A stretch of DNA of 64,000 nt from Gammaproteobacteria bacterium (lineage in GTDB: Bacteria > Pseudomonadota > Gammaproteobacteria > Enterobacterales > Psychrobiaceae), in the NCBI GenBank assembly GCA_013214945.1, contig JABSRT010000008.1, forward strand, positions 62,001 to 126,000. Reading direction: 5' to 3'. Within the stretch, counting starts at the first letter, position 1; each line of letters starts with the position of its first letter. Shown here piece after piece: positions 8,598 through 17,507 of this stretch. The notes below the pieces were generated by a model. That model was not told the origin of the DNA. It was given only the letters and a program-made list of their open reading frames with translations, and did not search any database. The position numbers were made by a program, and so were the translations under genes.

Positions 8598-10967
8598 TTA
8601 GCTTATATTTGTTGAGTCTATTTTGTCTTTGCTTTGGATAAACTGATGCAACCTTTGGAGCAGATAATCTATTACCTGGATCGCGTCAGAATCGGTACTA
8701 AGGGTTAATATATAGCTAAAAACTTCATCGTATATACAGCGTCCGGTCGCATTTTCGCGTGATAGAAAACGGGTGATTTCTCGTTGCCAGTGTGTAACAT
8801 CATTGATAAAAGTTTCACCAGTAAGGCTAAGCAGTTGCTCTGGCAACACAAAATTAGGGACCTGAATTGCAATGGATCTTTTTGTCTTGATGAGTTGTTC
8901 AATGGTGAGATGCTGTGCGACTGGTTTTTCTAATATATTGTCGGCGCCGGTTAAAATACAAAAATCTAAAAGCGAGTTAACCGAACTTGCAGTGTAAGCA
9001 TAAATTGTTGTTGCGGTATTAAGCCCAAATAACCGGCATCGAGTGATGAAATCATATCCTTGCTCACCGTCAAACAGTTTCAAATCAACCAAGATCAAAC
9101 TAAAGCTGGTGGCCTTGGCTGCTGACATTGCATCATGAATATTATCAGTAACTAGAATGGTGTAATCAAGGCCAGCCATTTGGCGAATTGGCAAGGTATT
9201 GCTTGGGGTATCGTCTAGTAATAAGACATTACCCTGATAATGATGTTGGTTAGGCAAGTCACCAATAAGTTGTCTAATAATGTCAGGGGTTAGCTGAGTT
9301 ATATTTGATTGTTCATACTGTGGTAGCGTTTCAAAAGCTGTTGGATTAGACAGCTCGATTAATTTGACGTCTGACTGTGAGGCAACTTCCTTTACCTGAG
9401 TACTAAAGCGGTTGAATGTACCGTGGCTAACGATTAAATCGTAGCTCGGTTGTTCGAGGCTCAGGTGTTCTAAAAAACTGTATTCATCGACAAAAGAATC
9501 AATAAAAGTACCGTCGCCGCAAGATTGTGACAATGCGAGCCGGATCGGGCTTTTGTTGCCGATAAATGCGATGCTAGCACCAGTAATTTCAGCAATTTTT
9601 TCGTTGGTGTTTTTAGTTTGGCATTGCATTCTTACTTCAAAAATGGAACCTTGCGGGATCGCATCATAGACATTAATTGAGGCACCAAGCGCGTTGCATA
9701 TATTACATACAATATGCAGGCCTAAACCTATGCCCTCATACTCTTTGTTCTCATCAAGACAACCGCGCTCAAAGGCATTAAATATTTTTTCCTTAGTGTC
9801 TTGTGCTATTCCTTTGCCATAATCGCGGACTGTTAGGCTTAAATTGTCTGTTCTAGCAGGATCTACCGTAATGTCTAAATGAATGAAATTGCCGCCATAT
9901 TTCATTGCATTGGTCAGTAAATTGATACAAATTTGCTTGATCCGAAGAGGATCAGTTAAACACTCTAATTGAGCCGTGTTGTATGTTAATACCATATCAC
10001 GCGCATTAGAATTATGTGAAGTCGCTATATCGATAGCTTCTTGTGCAACGACACTTAAATTACACCAGGTTTTGTTGACACTGAAACTGCCGCTGTCACT
10101 TTTAGCCAATTCGATAAAATCGTCTAAAAACGAGCTTAAAAGTTGTTTGTTTTTAGTGATTTTTGAGCCGTGAATTTTCAGTTTTTGTGGATCGGCTACT
10201 TTAGTGAGCAGGGCATAAAGCGACGTCAGCGGGGTTTTGATTTCGTGGCAAAGGTCAGCCACAAATAAGCTTTTTCCGGCGCGTTGTTGTTTAATTCTTT
10301 GTGCTAACGCATCTTGTTCGTGGTTTAAATTGGTGATTGCTGCATTGAGCTTATTATTTTCGAGTTTAAGACTGTTATATTTATCGGTTAACTCACTTTT
10401 ATGCTTGTTTAATCCGCTGAGCGATCCCATTAAACGGTTGCGTTGTTGATCCAGAGTATTGAATTGGCGTTCGTGGGCGTTAGTGAGAGATTTTCGGTTT
10501 AACATATATAAAACGAAGTATGTGAGAAGCATCAACAGTGCCCACAAGTAAATGGGATTGATTAACTCGATATTTTTAAAGGTTATTGTCACACTTAGGT
10601 TATCTTGTTTAACTTCACCAAACGCCCACAGATCTGTTTCTGGTTTTATCACGATTGACAGGGTGGTCTGTTGTTGCAGATCTGTGTTTAGCTCGGCCGC
10701 CTGCGGCTTGTTAAACATTAATACCGTGCCAAACTTGTCTGTTACTTGCCACAAGTCAATAGTTTGAATACTGTGTAATTCCAGCGTGTTTTTAAGGCCG
10801 TTAAGATCTTGATATGTTGCGTAAGCAAGGGTCTGTAATATAATATTTTTATTGGTTTCTAACACGGAACCTTGCTGCTGGCGCCATTTTTCGTGGGCCA
10901 AGAGAATAACGATAAGCCCGGTTACAAAAAAAACAATCAGTAAACTATGGTATTTAAAATTTTTCAA
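8598..10967 (-). CDS. Hybrid sensor histidine kinase with receiver domain
   Basis: 789 residues. Membrane helices at about 8-24 and 138-156 enclose a periplasmic sensor of about 110 residues. A coiled-coil linker (170-230) leads to HisKA with His241 (LCHEIKTPLTSL), then HATPase_c with N-box, DYGKGIA and GIGLGLHIV. After a degenerate stretch comes a receiver around 590-705 with its acidic pair (LLLDDTPS), phospho-Asp (LILVDLKLFDGE) and Lys (EKPV). The last 80 residues are unassigned. It is divergent from the CPBP-TonB receptor operon, 99 bases between likely starts, so it probably senses something that operon handles. No lone response regulator adjoins it. Confidence 0.88.
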   Translation of the reverse strand: MKNFKYHSLLIVFFVTGLIVILLAHEKWRQQQGSVLETNKNIILQTLAYATYQDLNGLKNTLELHSIQTIDLWQVTDKFGTVLMFNKPQAAELNTDLQQQTTLSIVIKPETDLWAFGEVKQDNLSVTITFKNIELINPIYLWALLMLLTYFVLYMLNRKSLTNAHERQFNTLDQQRNRLMGSLSGLNKHKSELTDKYNSLKLENNKLNAAITNLNHEQDALAQRIKQQRAGKSLFVADLCHEIKTPLTSLYALLTKVADPQKLKIHGSKITKNKQLLSSFLDDFIELAKSDSGSFSVNKTWCNLSVVAQEAIDIATSHNSNARDMVLTYNTAQLECLTDPLRIKQICINLLTNAMKYGGNFIHLDITVDPARTDNLSLTVRDYGKGIAQDTKEKIFNAFERGCLDENKEYEGIGLGLHIVCNICNALGASINVYDAIPQGSIFEVRMQCQTKNTNEKIAEITGASIAFIGNKSPIRLALSQSCGDGTFIDSFVDEYSFLEHLSLEQPSYDLIVSHGTFNRFSTQVKEVASQSDVKLIELSNPTAFETLPQYEQSNITQLTPDIIRQLIGDLPNQHHYQGNVLLLDDTPSNTLPIRQMAGLDYTILVTDNIHDAMSAAKATSFSLILVDLKLFDGEQGYDFITRCRLFGLNTATTIYAYTASSVNSLLDFCILTGADNILEKPVAQHLTIEQLIKTKRSIAIQVPNFVLPEQLLSLTGETFINDVTHWQREITRFLSRENATGRCIYDEVFSYILTLSTDSDAIQVIDYLLQRLHQFIQSKDKIDSTNIS

Positions 10968-11066
10968 CTTTACCTCGTTAGAGTCTAAAAAATAAACAAA
11001 CTAAATATATAATTGACTTTTATTACTTCTGCACTAAAATGCAATTTTTATCACAAAGTTGTATCA

Positions 11067-11894
11067 ATGTATTTAATTTCTTTGGCTTATGTTACATTTT
11101 TTTCACTAAGCCAACTAAAGTGTTCAATCTTTAAACTAAGCTGTACTTTTGTTGTGTTAGTAGCACTGTTGTGGTTAGAAGGCGCAATAGCGTGGCAAAT
11201 CCCAGTTATTGTACTGTTATTAAACGGGTTTTATTTTCTAACAAGTGAAACTAGTTACTTTAAGAATCAATATGTAACCATTTTAACTGATAGTGTCGTC
11301 TTTTTCACTGCGGCCGCCTTATTTTTACACCTGATCCCAGGATTTAACAATGTATTGGTCATTGATAACTTGAGTATTGGCGCTACCAGTTCAATTCCTT
11401 ATTCAATGTATATTAATTACGATAAAGCATTAGCTGGGTTAATCGTTTTGTTACATGTTGCAAAAAATAAGCAAGTGATCGGCAATGTTAGCTCACATTC
11501 ACTTATTTTTACGTTATTGGCCGCGTTTAGCATTGTGGCATTGGCATGTTTTAGTTTGAATTTAGCGTTTGATCCTAAATGGCTCGGCAACGCCTCAATA
11601 CTGTTTGTATTGGTGAAATCCTTTTCGACGGCTTTTGCCGAAGAAATAGTTTTTAGAGGTATGATTCAAGCTAAATTGGCCCAATGGTTTTCGCCAACAT
11701 CGGGCTGGATATTAGCGTCGTTGTTCTTTGGCGCGGTACATGCAGGGGCTGGCACTAGTTATATGTTAACGGCGTTTGGTGCTGGGCTGATGTATGGTTA
11801 TATTTTTAAAAAATACCAAAGTATTTTATTAGCGAGCTTATGCCATTGTTTAGTGAATATTATTCACTTTAGTTTATTAACCTATCCGATGTAG
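11067..11894 (+). CDS. CPBP-family intramembrane metalloprotease
   Basis: 275 residues from ATG 11067; a TTG at 11013 would add 18 residues and no ribosome site settles the choice. Highly hydrophobic, with about eight membrane helices. The Abi/CPBP motifs are present: EEIVFRG (glutamate pair and Arg), FFGAVHAG (His) and CHCLVN (His near the end). The family includes type II CAAX-prenyl-protease relatives and bacteriocin-immunity proteins. It is 7 bases before the TonB receptor gene, so co-transcribed. Whether it processes the receptor, its neighbour or an imported peptide is unknown. Confidence 0.85.
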   Translation: MYLISLAYVTFFSLSQLKCSIFKLSCTFVVLVALLWLEGAIAWQIPVIVLLLNGFYFLTSETSYFKNQYVTILTDSVVFFTAAALFLHLIPGFNNVLVIDNLSIGATSSIPYSMYINYDKALAGLIVLLHVAKNKQVIGNVSSHSLIFTLLAAFSIVALACFSLNLAFDPKWLGNASILFVLVKSFSTAFAEEIVFRGMIQAKLAQWFSPTSGWILASLFFGAVHAGAGTSYMLTAFGAGLMYGYIFKKYQSILLASLCHCLVNIIHFSLLTYPM

Positions 11895-11901
11895 AAATTC
11901 C

Positions 11902-13992
11902 ATGAAAAAAATAATAATAGCTCAACTGGCTTTAGCGGTAAGTGTTAATCTGCAAGCGCAAGATTTATGGCAGGATGTAGAACAAAGCGATGCGGGCCCG
12001 ATATTTGAAAAGAGTGTGCTTGATAACCCGGTGCCGGTGTCGGTTATCACCGCTGAGGATATTGCAGCTTTTGGTATTGAATCGATAGTTGATGCTATTG
12101 CGTTATTTCCTGGCGTATCAATGGCACGTAATGAATATTTTGAGATTTCGTTTGGCTATCATGAACTGTCACCTATATCGCCTCGGCGGATGTTGGTATT
12201 GATTGATAATACAACGGTATTACAATCGGGGCTGGGCAGTGTGTCGTGGTGGAATTTACCGATTTCTATTGATGATGTTGAGACAATTGAATTGACCAGG
12301 GCCCCTGATGCCACTAATTATGGTTCTAATTCATTTAACGGCACCCTTCATATCAAAACTAAGCGCAAAACTGAGCGGCGCATTGCCTCAGCTAAATATT
12401 ACATTGATGGGTTGAGCGAGCGGTATACAGCACGGTATCAAGATAAGTTTGGTGATTCTTTAGTTGCTGTGACTGCGAGTAAACTGCAGTCAACTGGTTT
12501 TAACAATTTTAGCGATGATAGTGACAATACCGCTATTTCTTTATCGTACGATTACTCAAAGCAAGCTCTCGGATTGGGTGCGACCTTTAAACGTTCGCAA
12601 GGAACAAAACAGGGGCGCGCTGGTGAATACTCAGCAATGCCAGGTAAAACCAGTCAAGACATCACCCTATACGGTTTGTCGGCCGAGTATGCATTGAATA
12701 AGCAGCATAAAGTTCAACTATCTGTCAATATTAGTCAATGGCATCAATATGAAGAGCTAAATATAGTTTTTCCGTTGGTGGTATTGTCACCTGCCTTAGG
12801 TGATTTGTACGCATTAGATAGTCAAACTGCAACCGCTATTGTTTATAATGGTTATCGCCCAAGTGCCGATTATCGTTATTACTCATTATACCAAACCGTA
12901 CTGCAAGAAGGAGCCGCTACGGGCTTGTTTGCTGGTGAAGTTTATAAAATGAACGTGCCAGTTGAGGTCGATGAACAACGGAAATCACTGCAGGCTTCTT
13001 ATTATTTTGACAATGATACTTGGGCTTGGTCTTTAGGGTATAGCGTAGTCAAAGACACCATTTTCTCTCCGGTCTACTCACTTGATTTTAACCGACATCA
13101 CTTAACCACTCGGCAGGCATTTTCCAGTGTCTCTTACTCAGTAGGTGATACGACCCTGTCGAGCAGTTTTATGAATGAAACGACTTCGTTGCTCACTGAA
13201 AAAAAGAACAATCAGGCGCGGATCTCTGGTTTGCACCGAATCGGAGATTCATCATCGATTCGAGCTAGTGCTTCTTATTCGTTCCGTCGCCCAAGTTTAT
13301 GGGAACAAGAGGGTGGTTTTCGTTACTTTGTTGATGTTGAAGAAAATGATTATGATATCGAATCAGGTATCTGGTTTCAGGGGAAAACATCTCCTGGTGG
13401 ATTAAAACATGAACAAAATACTTACGCTGAACTAGGTTTTCATTACGCCAGTTTAGTCGCGCGGACCGAGTTTGACCTTAGTCTGTTTTTCTCTCGTTAT
13501 GAGGGACTAATTGTCGAAGAAAAGACCGTTGAGGTGTTTAACCCCCAGAATAAGCATTTTGTTGATTTATATGGCGTTGAAGCTGAACTTACCACGAAAG
13601 TTGCGGGTCATAACTTCAAAGTTTTTGCCAGTATCGCTGACAGTACAGTCAAGCAAGGCCCGGCTGTTATTGATCAATCTCGTGGCTTTTCATTAGAAAA
13701 TGCCGGTTTTACACCGCAATTAAAACTTAATCTTTTACATTCATATCAAGTCAACGACTTGTTAAGCCTTAATTCTGAAGTTGGCATTACTCACGGTGTT
13801 TCTGATCTCAATAGCCATTTCGTTAAAATTGGTTTTTCTAAAGCCCTAAAAATATGTGGTCAAAGCCAAATAAAGACGGCAGGTTTTGTACGATATACCG
13901 ACCAATTACTTATTGGTTCGCCATATATAAGAGGGCTGATTAAGTCGTCGAATAATCTAACGCTTGGTGGGTCGGTTAAAATTAGCTTTTAA
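11902..13992 (+). CDS. TonB-dependent outer-membrane receptor
   Basis: 696 residues with a signal peptide (MKKIIIAQLALAVSVNLQAQ). The plug domain covers about residues 40-155 (NPVPVSVITAEDIAAFG, then PRRMLVLIDN and IETIELTRAPDATNYGSNSFNG). The rest has the alternating Tyr/Ser-rich strands of a 22-stranded barrel, ending in KISF with a terminal aromatic as usual. I see no clear N-terminal TonB box. The substrate is unknown; siderophore, vitamin or peptide are all possible. It is second in an operon with a CPBP protease and a periplasmic protein, opposite a hybrid kinase. Confidence 0.88.
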   Translation: MKKIIIAQLALAVSVNLQAQDLWQDVEQSDAGPIFEKSVLDNPVPVSVITAEDIAAFGIESIVDAIALFPGVSMARNEYFEISFGYHELSPISPRRMLVLIDNTTVLQSGLGSVSWWNLPISIDDVETIELTRAPDATNYGSNSFNGTLHIKTKRKTERRIASAKYYIDGLSERYTARYQDKFGDSLVAVTASKLQSTGFNNFSDDSDNTAISLSYDYSKQALGLGATFKRSQGTKQGRAGEYSAMPGKTSQDITLYGLSAEYALNKQHKVQLSVNISQWHQYEELNIVFPLVVLSPALGDLYALDSQTATAIVYNGYRPSADYRYYSLYQTVLQEGAATGLFAGEVYKMNVPVEVDEQRKSLQASYYFDNDTWAWSLGYSVVKDTIFSPVYSLDFNRHHLTTRQAFSSVSYSVGDTTLSSSFMNETTSLLTEKKNNQARISGLHRIGDSSSIRASASYSFRRPSLWEQEGGFRYFVDVEENDYDIESGIWFQGKTSPGGLKHEQNTYAELGFHYASLVARTEFDLSLFFSRYEGLIVEEKTVEVFNPQNKHFVDLYGVEAELTTKVAGHNFKVFASIADSTVKQGPAVIDQSRGFSLENAGFTPQLKLNLLHSYQVNDLLSLNSEVGITHGVSDLNSHFVKIGFSKALKICGQSQIKTAGFVRYTDQLLIGSPYIRGLIKSSNNLTLGGSVKISF

Positions 13993-14004
13993 GGAAAAAA
14001 GCGC

Positions 14005-14787
14005 ATGAGGTTGATGTATATTTTAGTGTTTTTCAGCAGTATCACCTTCGCTAACAATCAGGTATTTGATGTTAGTGAAGGTAAAACAATTCAAAAAGTT
14101 ATTATTGGTTACCTTAAAGTTAATGCGAAATTAATGATGCAGCGTAGCGGTATTAATGACTTAAAGGTGGTGCCTTGTCACTATGATAATACTGTTAAAG
14201 TCATTCGAATTTGTGCTGAACATCACTTAAATAAACATCGAAATGGTATGTTGGTTTATAGTGTGCAACTACCGAGTTACGCTTACTTAATTAGTAAAGT
14301 ATTACCCAAAGTAAAGCGGGTCTTAGTCATTAACCAGTCACACAGTCAATTATCAGCTATTTTAAATGGCTTAGATATCATGACGACGTCAATCGATCAG
14401 GGCGATATGCGCAGCTTGGTCAAAGCAATGGACTTACCGGGACATTTTGACGCGGTGGTATTGGGAGTCAACCATGGTTTAACTAAAGAGCAATTGACCG
14501 CTAGTCTAACTTTTTTTGCGAAGCAGCGGTTGATTGTGTTTAGTGCTGACCCGACATATTTATCTTTAGGGGCCACTATTGCCATTGCGCCATCACAAGA
14601 TGAAATATTAGCGTCTTTTACTGGTATGCTGCAGTTTTACAAGCTAACCGGGTTGCTAAAAAATACGCCACCAGTATGTGTTGGATCAGTTAGAGTCAAT
14701 AAACGAGCGGCCAGAGCCTTGAACTTAGATCTGTCATCATCGAGATTAGCCACGTTGCACCAGCAAATAAATACGGCTTGCCAATAG
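14005..14787 (+). CDS. Putative periplasmic substrate-binding-like protein
   Basis: 260 residues with a probable signal peptide (MRLMYILVFFSSITFANN). The alternating strand-helix pattern (KVKRVLVINQSHSQLSAIL, FDAVVLGVNHGLT, RLIVFSADPTYLSLGATIAI) resembles the two-lobed ABC-transporter-type binding proteins that use Rossmann-like lobes, but the similarity is loose. Two pairs of cysteines may form disulphides. AAGGAA precedes the ATG, and the 12-base gap from the receptor gene shows one operon. It could hand a ligand to the kinase's periplasmic sensor; no ABC permease is nearby, which favours sensing over import. Inference only. Confidence 0.55.
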   Translation: MRLMYILVFFSSITFANNQVFDVSEGKTIQKVIIGYLKVNAKLMMQRSGINDLKVVPCHYDNTVKVIRICAEHHLNKHRNGMLVYSVQLPSYAYLISKVLPKVKRVLVINQSHSQLSAILNGLDIMTTSIDQGDMRSLVKAMDLPGHFDAVVLGVNHGLTKEQLTASLTFFAKQRLIVFSADPTYLSLGATIAIAPSQDEILASFTGMLQFYKLTGLLKNTPPVCVGSVRVNKRAARALNLDLSSSRLATLHQQINTACQ

Positions 14788-14805
14788 CTATTATCTAGGC
14801 GTTAA

Positions 14806-15261
14806 TTAGCAGCCGTTGCTGATAACTTCGTAGGTTGGAGGCGTTGACAAATTTTGTGCTTGGGTATATTTAACAAAGCAATTACCGGACTTAACGTTGT
14901 TATCATCGTTCCAGTCGTAGCCAATATAGGTGTAATCAATGCCTTCTTCTTCAATAGAGAACTCACTTGGGATATCTATTCGTTTGTAAATATCAGTATT
15001 GTCTAAATAGCGATACTTAAGCCTGACATCGACCCCATTTAGATCGTAAATACCGTCTCGATCCATATCAATATCGATCAAATCGTCCCTATTTGTTACA
15101 CCGCGCGCTGAATAGCTGGGCATATAAGATTTTAATCTTAGCAAGTCGTTAGCCGACTTTATTGACGTTGATAATTGAGTCAATACGCTTATTCTGGCGT
15201 CGCTCGATAAATTAATAAATTTTGGAACGGCAGCAACCGCTAATAGGCCAATAATTTCAGT
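14806..15261 (-). pseudogene. MSHA-type type IV pilin gene lacking its N-terminus
   Basis: The open frame runs from 15261 to the stop at 14806. Its beginning reads GLLAVAAVPKFINLSSDAR, which closely resembles mature MSHA pilin from about residue 14 of the conserved helix, followed by a soluble domain with Cys residues near the end (SGNCF and SNGC) like the pilin D-loop. The prepilin leader, the GFTLIEL cleavage motif and any ATG are missing; an in-frame stop sits five codons before GLLAV. A TTG at 15183 could start a 125-residue soluble fragment, but I think this is a remnant. No msh assembly genes are adjacent. Confidence 0.7.
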
Positions 15262-15331
15262 CTATTAGTGTATTAGTATGTTTTAAACTAGGGAATGAGC
15301 TCCTTAAGTTGATGCGAGCCCCATTTACTAA

Positions 15332-15366
15332 CGTATCGAATGTACTACCGTATCCGAATGTACTAC
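15332..15366. repeat. Tandem direct repeat overlapping the EAL gene stop
   Basis: CGTATC(C)GAATGTACTAC occurs twice head to tail (15332-15348 and 15349-15366), the second copy with one extra C. The stop codon of the receiver-GGDEF-EAL gene lies inside the second copy. Confidence 0.7.
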
Positions 15367-17030
15367 AACGGTAGTGGCTTAGCATATAAATAGCCTTGCG
15401 CGTATGGGCATGCGAGTTCGATAAGTATGCTCGCTATCTCTTGTGTTTCTACACCTTCGGCGATAACACCGAGGCTTAATGCCTTACCTAAGGCGATAAT
15501 GGCAGTACACAGTGCGAGATCTTCTTTAGAAGTTAATATATTTTGGGTAATTGATTTATCAATTTTTATTGTTGCCATTGGAAAAGCGCGTAAATAAGAG
15601 ATAGATGAATGGCCAATGCCAAAGTCATCGACAGAAAAGGTGAATCCTAATGCGGCTAATTTTTGCAGCCTATTTATGGTTGTTGTTGATACCACTAAAG
15701 GCTTGCGCTCTGTCAGTTCAAAGGTTATTTGTTGCGCTATATTAGGCGTCGCTTTGAGATGTTTGATGACGAGTTCGCTAAAATCGTCAGTTTCAAACTG
15801 GTTTGCTGAGACATTGATTGAAAGGTGACGATCATCGATTCCTTGTTCTGACCACAGTTTAAGCTGCAGACAGGCGTGTTGGAAAACCCAATCGCCTATT
15901 TGTAGAATTAAACTGCTCTCTTCAGCGATTTCAATAAATTCTTCGGTATTGCGAAAGCCCCCTTGATGGTCCGGCCACCTTAGCAACGCTTCATAGGAAC
16001 TGATTTTGGTCGTTGCTAATGAAACAATGGGTTGATAATACAACAGCAATAGGTTGTTATTAATCGCATCATTGAGTTCGACTTCCAATTGATGCTTAGT
16101 GATAGCCTCTTGATGTAATTGTTGATTATAAAAACTATACGTGTTGCGGCCGAGTGATTTAGCCTGATACATCGCTCTATCACTATGGTCTATTAATTCA
16201 TTGGCTTTTTTCGTATCATCGGGATAAATGGCAATGCCAGCGCTGGTTGTCACTGAGACTGATTTACTATCGATTTGAATCGGTGCTTGGAAAAGTGCCA
16301 TGATATTTTCGATTAACATCACGAAGTCAGAGTTGCTTTTTACATCTTTTAATAATAACGAAAATTCATCACCGCCAATCCTTGCCACGATGTCTGAACT
16401 GCGAGTCGAGTGCTTTAGTCGACGGGCAATCTTGGTTAATAGTTGGTCGCCAGCTGGGTGGCCATAATGATCATTAATGAATTTGAAATTGTCTAAATCC
16501 AAGGTGACCAGTGCAAATTTATTGCCTGAACGCTCACTGTGATGGATAGATTTAATCAGTAATTCATTAAATATACTGCGATTATATAAGCCAGTTAAAC
16601 CATCAAAATGCGCCAGCTTAGCCAATTTAGTTTCATAATCTTTACTTTTTAACGAATAGCGAAATGTTCTTTCAAGCAAGTGCGGAGTTAGTTCGCTTTT
16701 TATTAAATAATCATCGGCCCCTTTCTCCATTGCATCGAGATCAGTTTGGTAATCATTGACACCAGATAACATGACAATGGGTGGAGCTGTTTCATAGCGT
16801 TGCTTTATTTCGACAATTAATTCTAAGCCAAGCTCAGCACCTAAATGATTGTCTAAGAAATAAAAATCGAATTGCTCCGAGGCAATTTTTTGTTGCGCCG
16901 ACTTGAAATCTTCAGCCCAATCAATAGCGCCAATATCACCAACCGTCTCGACTAAAAGTTCTTTTAATAAGATGTAATCATCTTCGTCATCTTCAATGAT
17001 TAGAATGCTAAAATTCGAATATTTACCCAT
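15363..17030 (-). CDS. Response regulator with GGDEF and EAL domains (c-di-GMP turnover)
   Basis: 555 residues. The receiver domain is at about 7-125 with phospho-Asp60. The GGDEF domain is intact (GGDEF at 219-223) and has an RxxD inhibitory site (RSSD 210-213) five residues before it. The EAL domain is also intact: YEALLRW at 346-352, NVSANQF at 406-412, FELTER at 437-442, DDFG at 468-471, KIDKS at 489-493 and AEGVET at 524-529. Both synthesis and hydrolysis of c-di-GMP are possible, with feedback on the cyclase. It is the last gene of the kinase-receiver operon, 9 bases after the lone receiver. Confidence 0.93.
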   Translation of the reverse strand: MGKYSNFSILIIEDDEDDYILLKELLVETVGDIGAIDWAEDFKSAQQKIASEQFDFYFLDNHLGAELGLELIVEIKQRYETAPPIVMLSGVNDYQTDLDAMEKGADDYLIKSELTPHLLERTFRYSLKSKDYETKLAKLAHFDGLTGLYNRSIFNELLIKSIHHSERSGNKFALVTLDLDNFKFINDHYGHPAGDQLLTKIARRLKHSTRSSDIVARIGGDEFSLLLKDVKSNSDFVMLIENIMALFQAPIQIDSKSVSVTTSAGIAIYPDDTKKANELIDHSDRAMYQAKSLGRNTYSFYNQQLHQEAITKHQLEVELNDAINNNLLLLYYQPIVSLATTKISSYEALLRWPDHQGGFRNTEEFIEIAEESSLILQIGDWVFQHACLQLKLWSEQGIDDRHLSINVSANQFETDDFSELVIKHLKATPNIAQQITFELTERKPLVVSTTTINRLQKLAALGFTFSVDDFGIGHSSISYLRAFPMATIKIDKSITQNILTSKEDLALCTAIIALGKALSLGVIAEGVETQEIASILIELACPYAQGYLYAKPLPL

Positions 17031-17039
17031 ATTTATCAG

Positions 17040-17489
17040 TTACTCTTTTGGTAGCGAGACTAAATGAAACCAATAGTCAGTCACGGACTTGACCATGTCG
17101 ACTAAGCTTTCAAACGACACTGGTTTCATAATAAAAGAGTTAACCCCCATGTCGTAAGTTCGTGCAATATCAGCTTCTGCTTTCGAGGTAGTCAACACAA
17201 TGATTGGAATAGAGCGAAATCTTTCATGTTGCTTAATTTTAGCTAATACTTCTCGCCCATCCATTATTGGCATGTTCAAATCCAACAGAATTAATCCTGG
17301 CAATGGCTGATCAACCAAGTGGCTATATTTCCCCTCACGGTTTAAATACTGAAATAGCTCTTTACCATTATTGGTAAAGTCTATCGGATTACCTAAGCGG
17401 GCTTCCTCTAAAGCATCACTGACCAATAATTGGTCGTCGGGATCATCATCACACATGTGTATTCTTATTGGGGCTACTTTGTCACTCAT
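17040..17489 (-). CDS. Single-domain response regulator (Rcp1/CheY-like)
   Basis: 149 residues from ATG 17489, chosen because CGGAG lies just upstream; an in-frame TTG at 17507 is less likely. The acidic cluster is DDDPDDQ (14-20), the phospho-Asp is Asp70 (ILLDLNMPIMDGRE), and TTS and MKPVS supply the switch Thr and Lys. No output domain. The long beta1-alpha1 segment resembles Rcp1-type receivers that pair with phytochrome-like kinases, which matches the HisKA type encoded upstream. It probably relays phosphate or competes with the receiver-GGDEF-EAL protein. Confidence 0.9.
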   Translation of the reverse strand: MSDKVAPIRIHMCDDDPDDQLLVSDALEEARLGNPIDFTNNGKELFQYLNREGKYSHLVDQPLPGLILLDLNMPIMDGREVLAKIKQHERFRSIPIIVLTTSKAEADIARTYDMGVNSFIMKPVSFESLVDMVKSVTDYWFHLVSLPKE

Positions 17490-17507
17490 TATATTGCTCC
17501 GATACAA

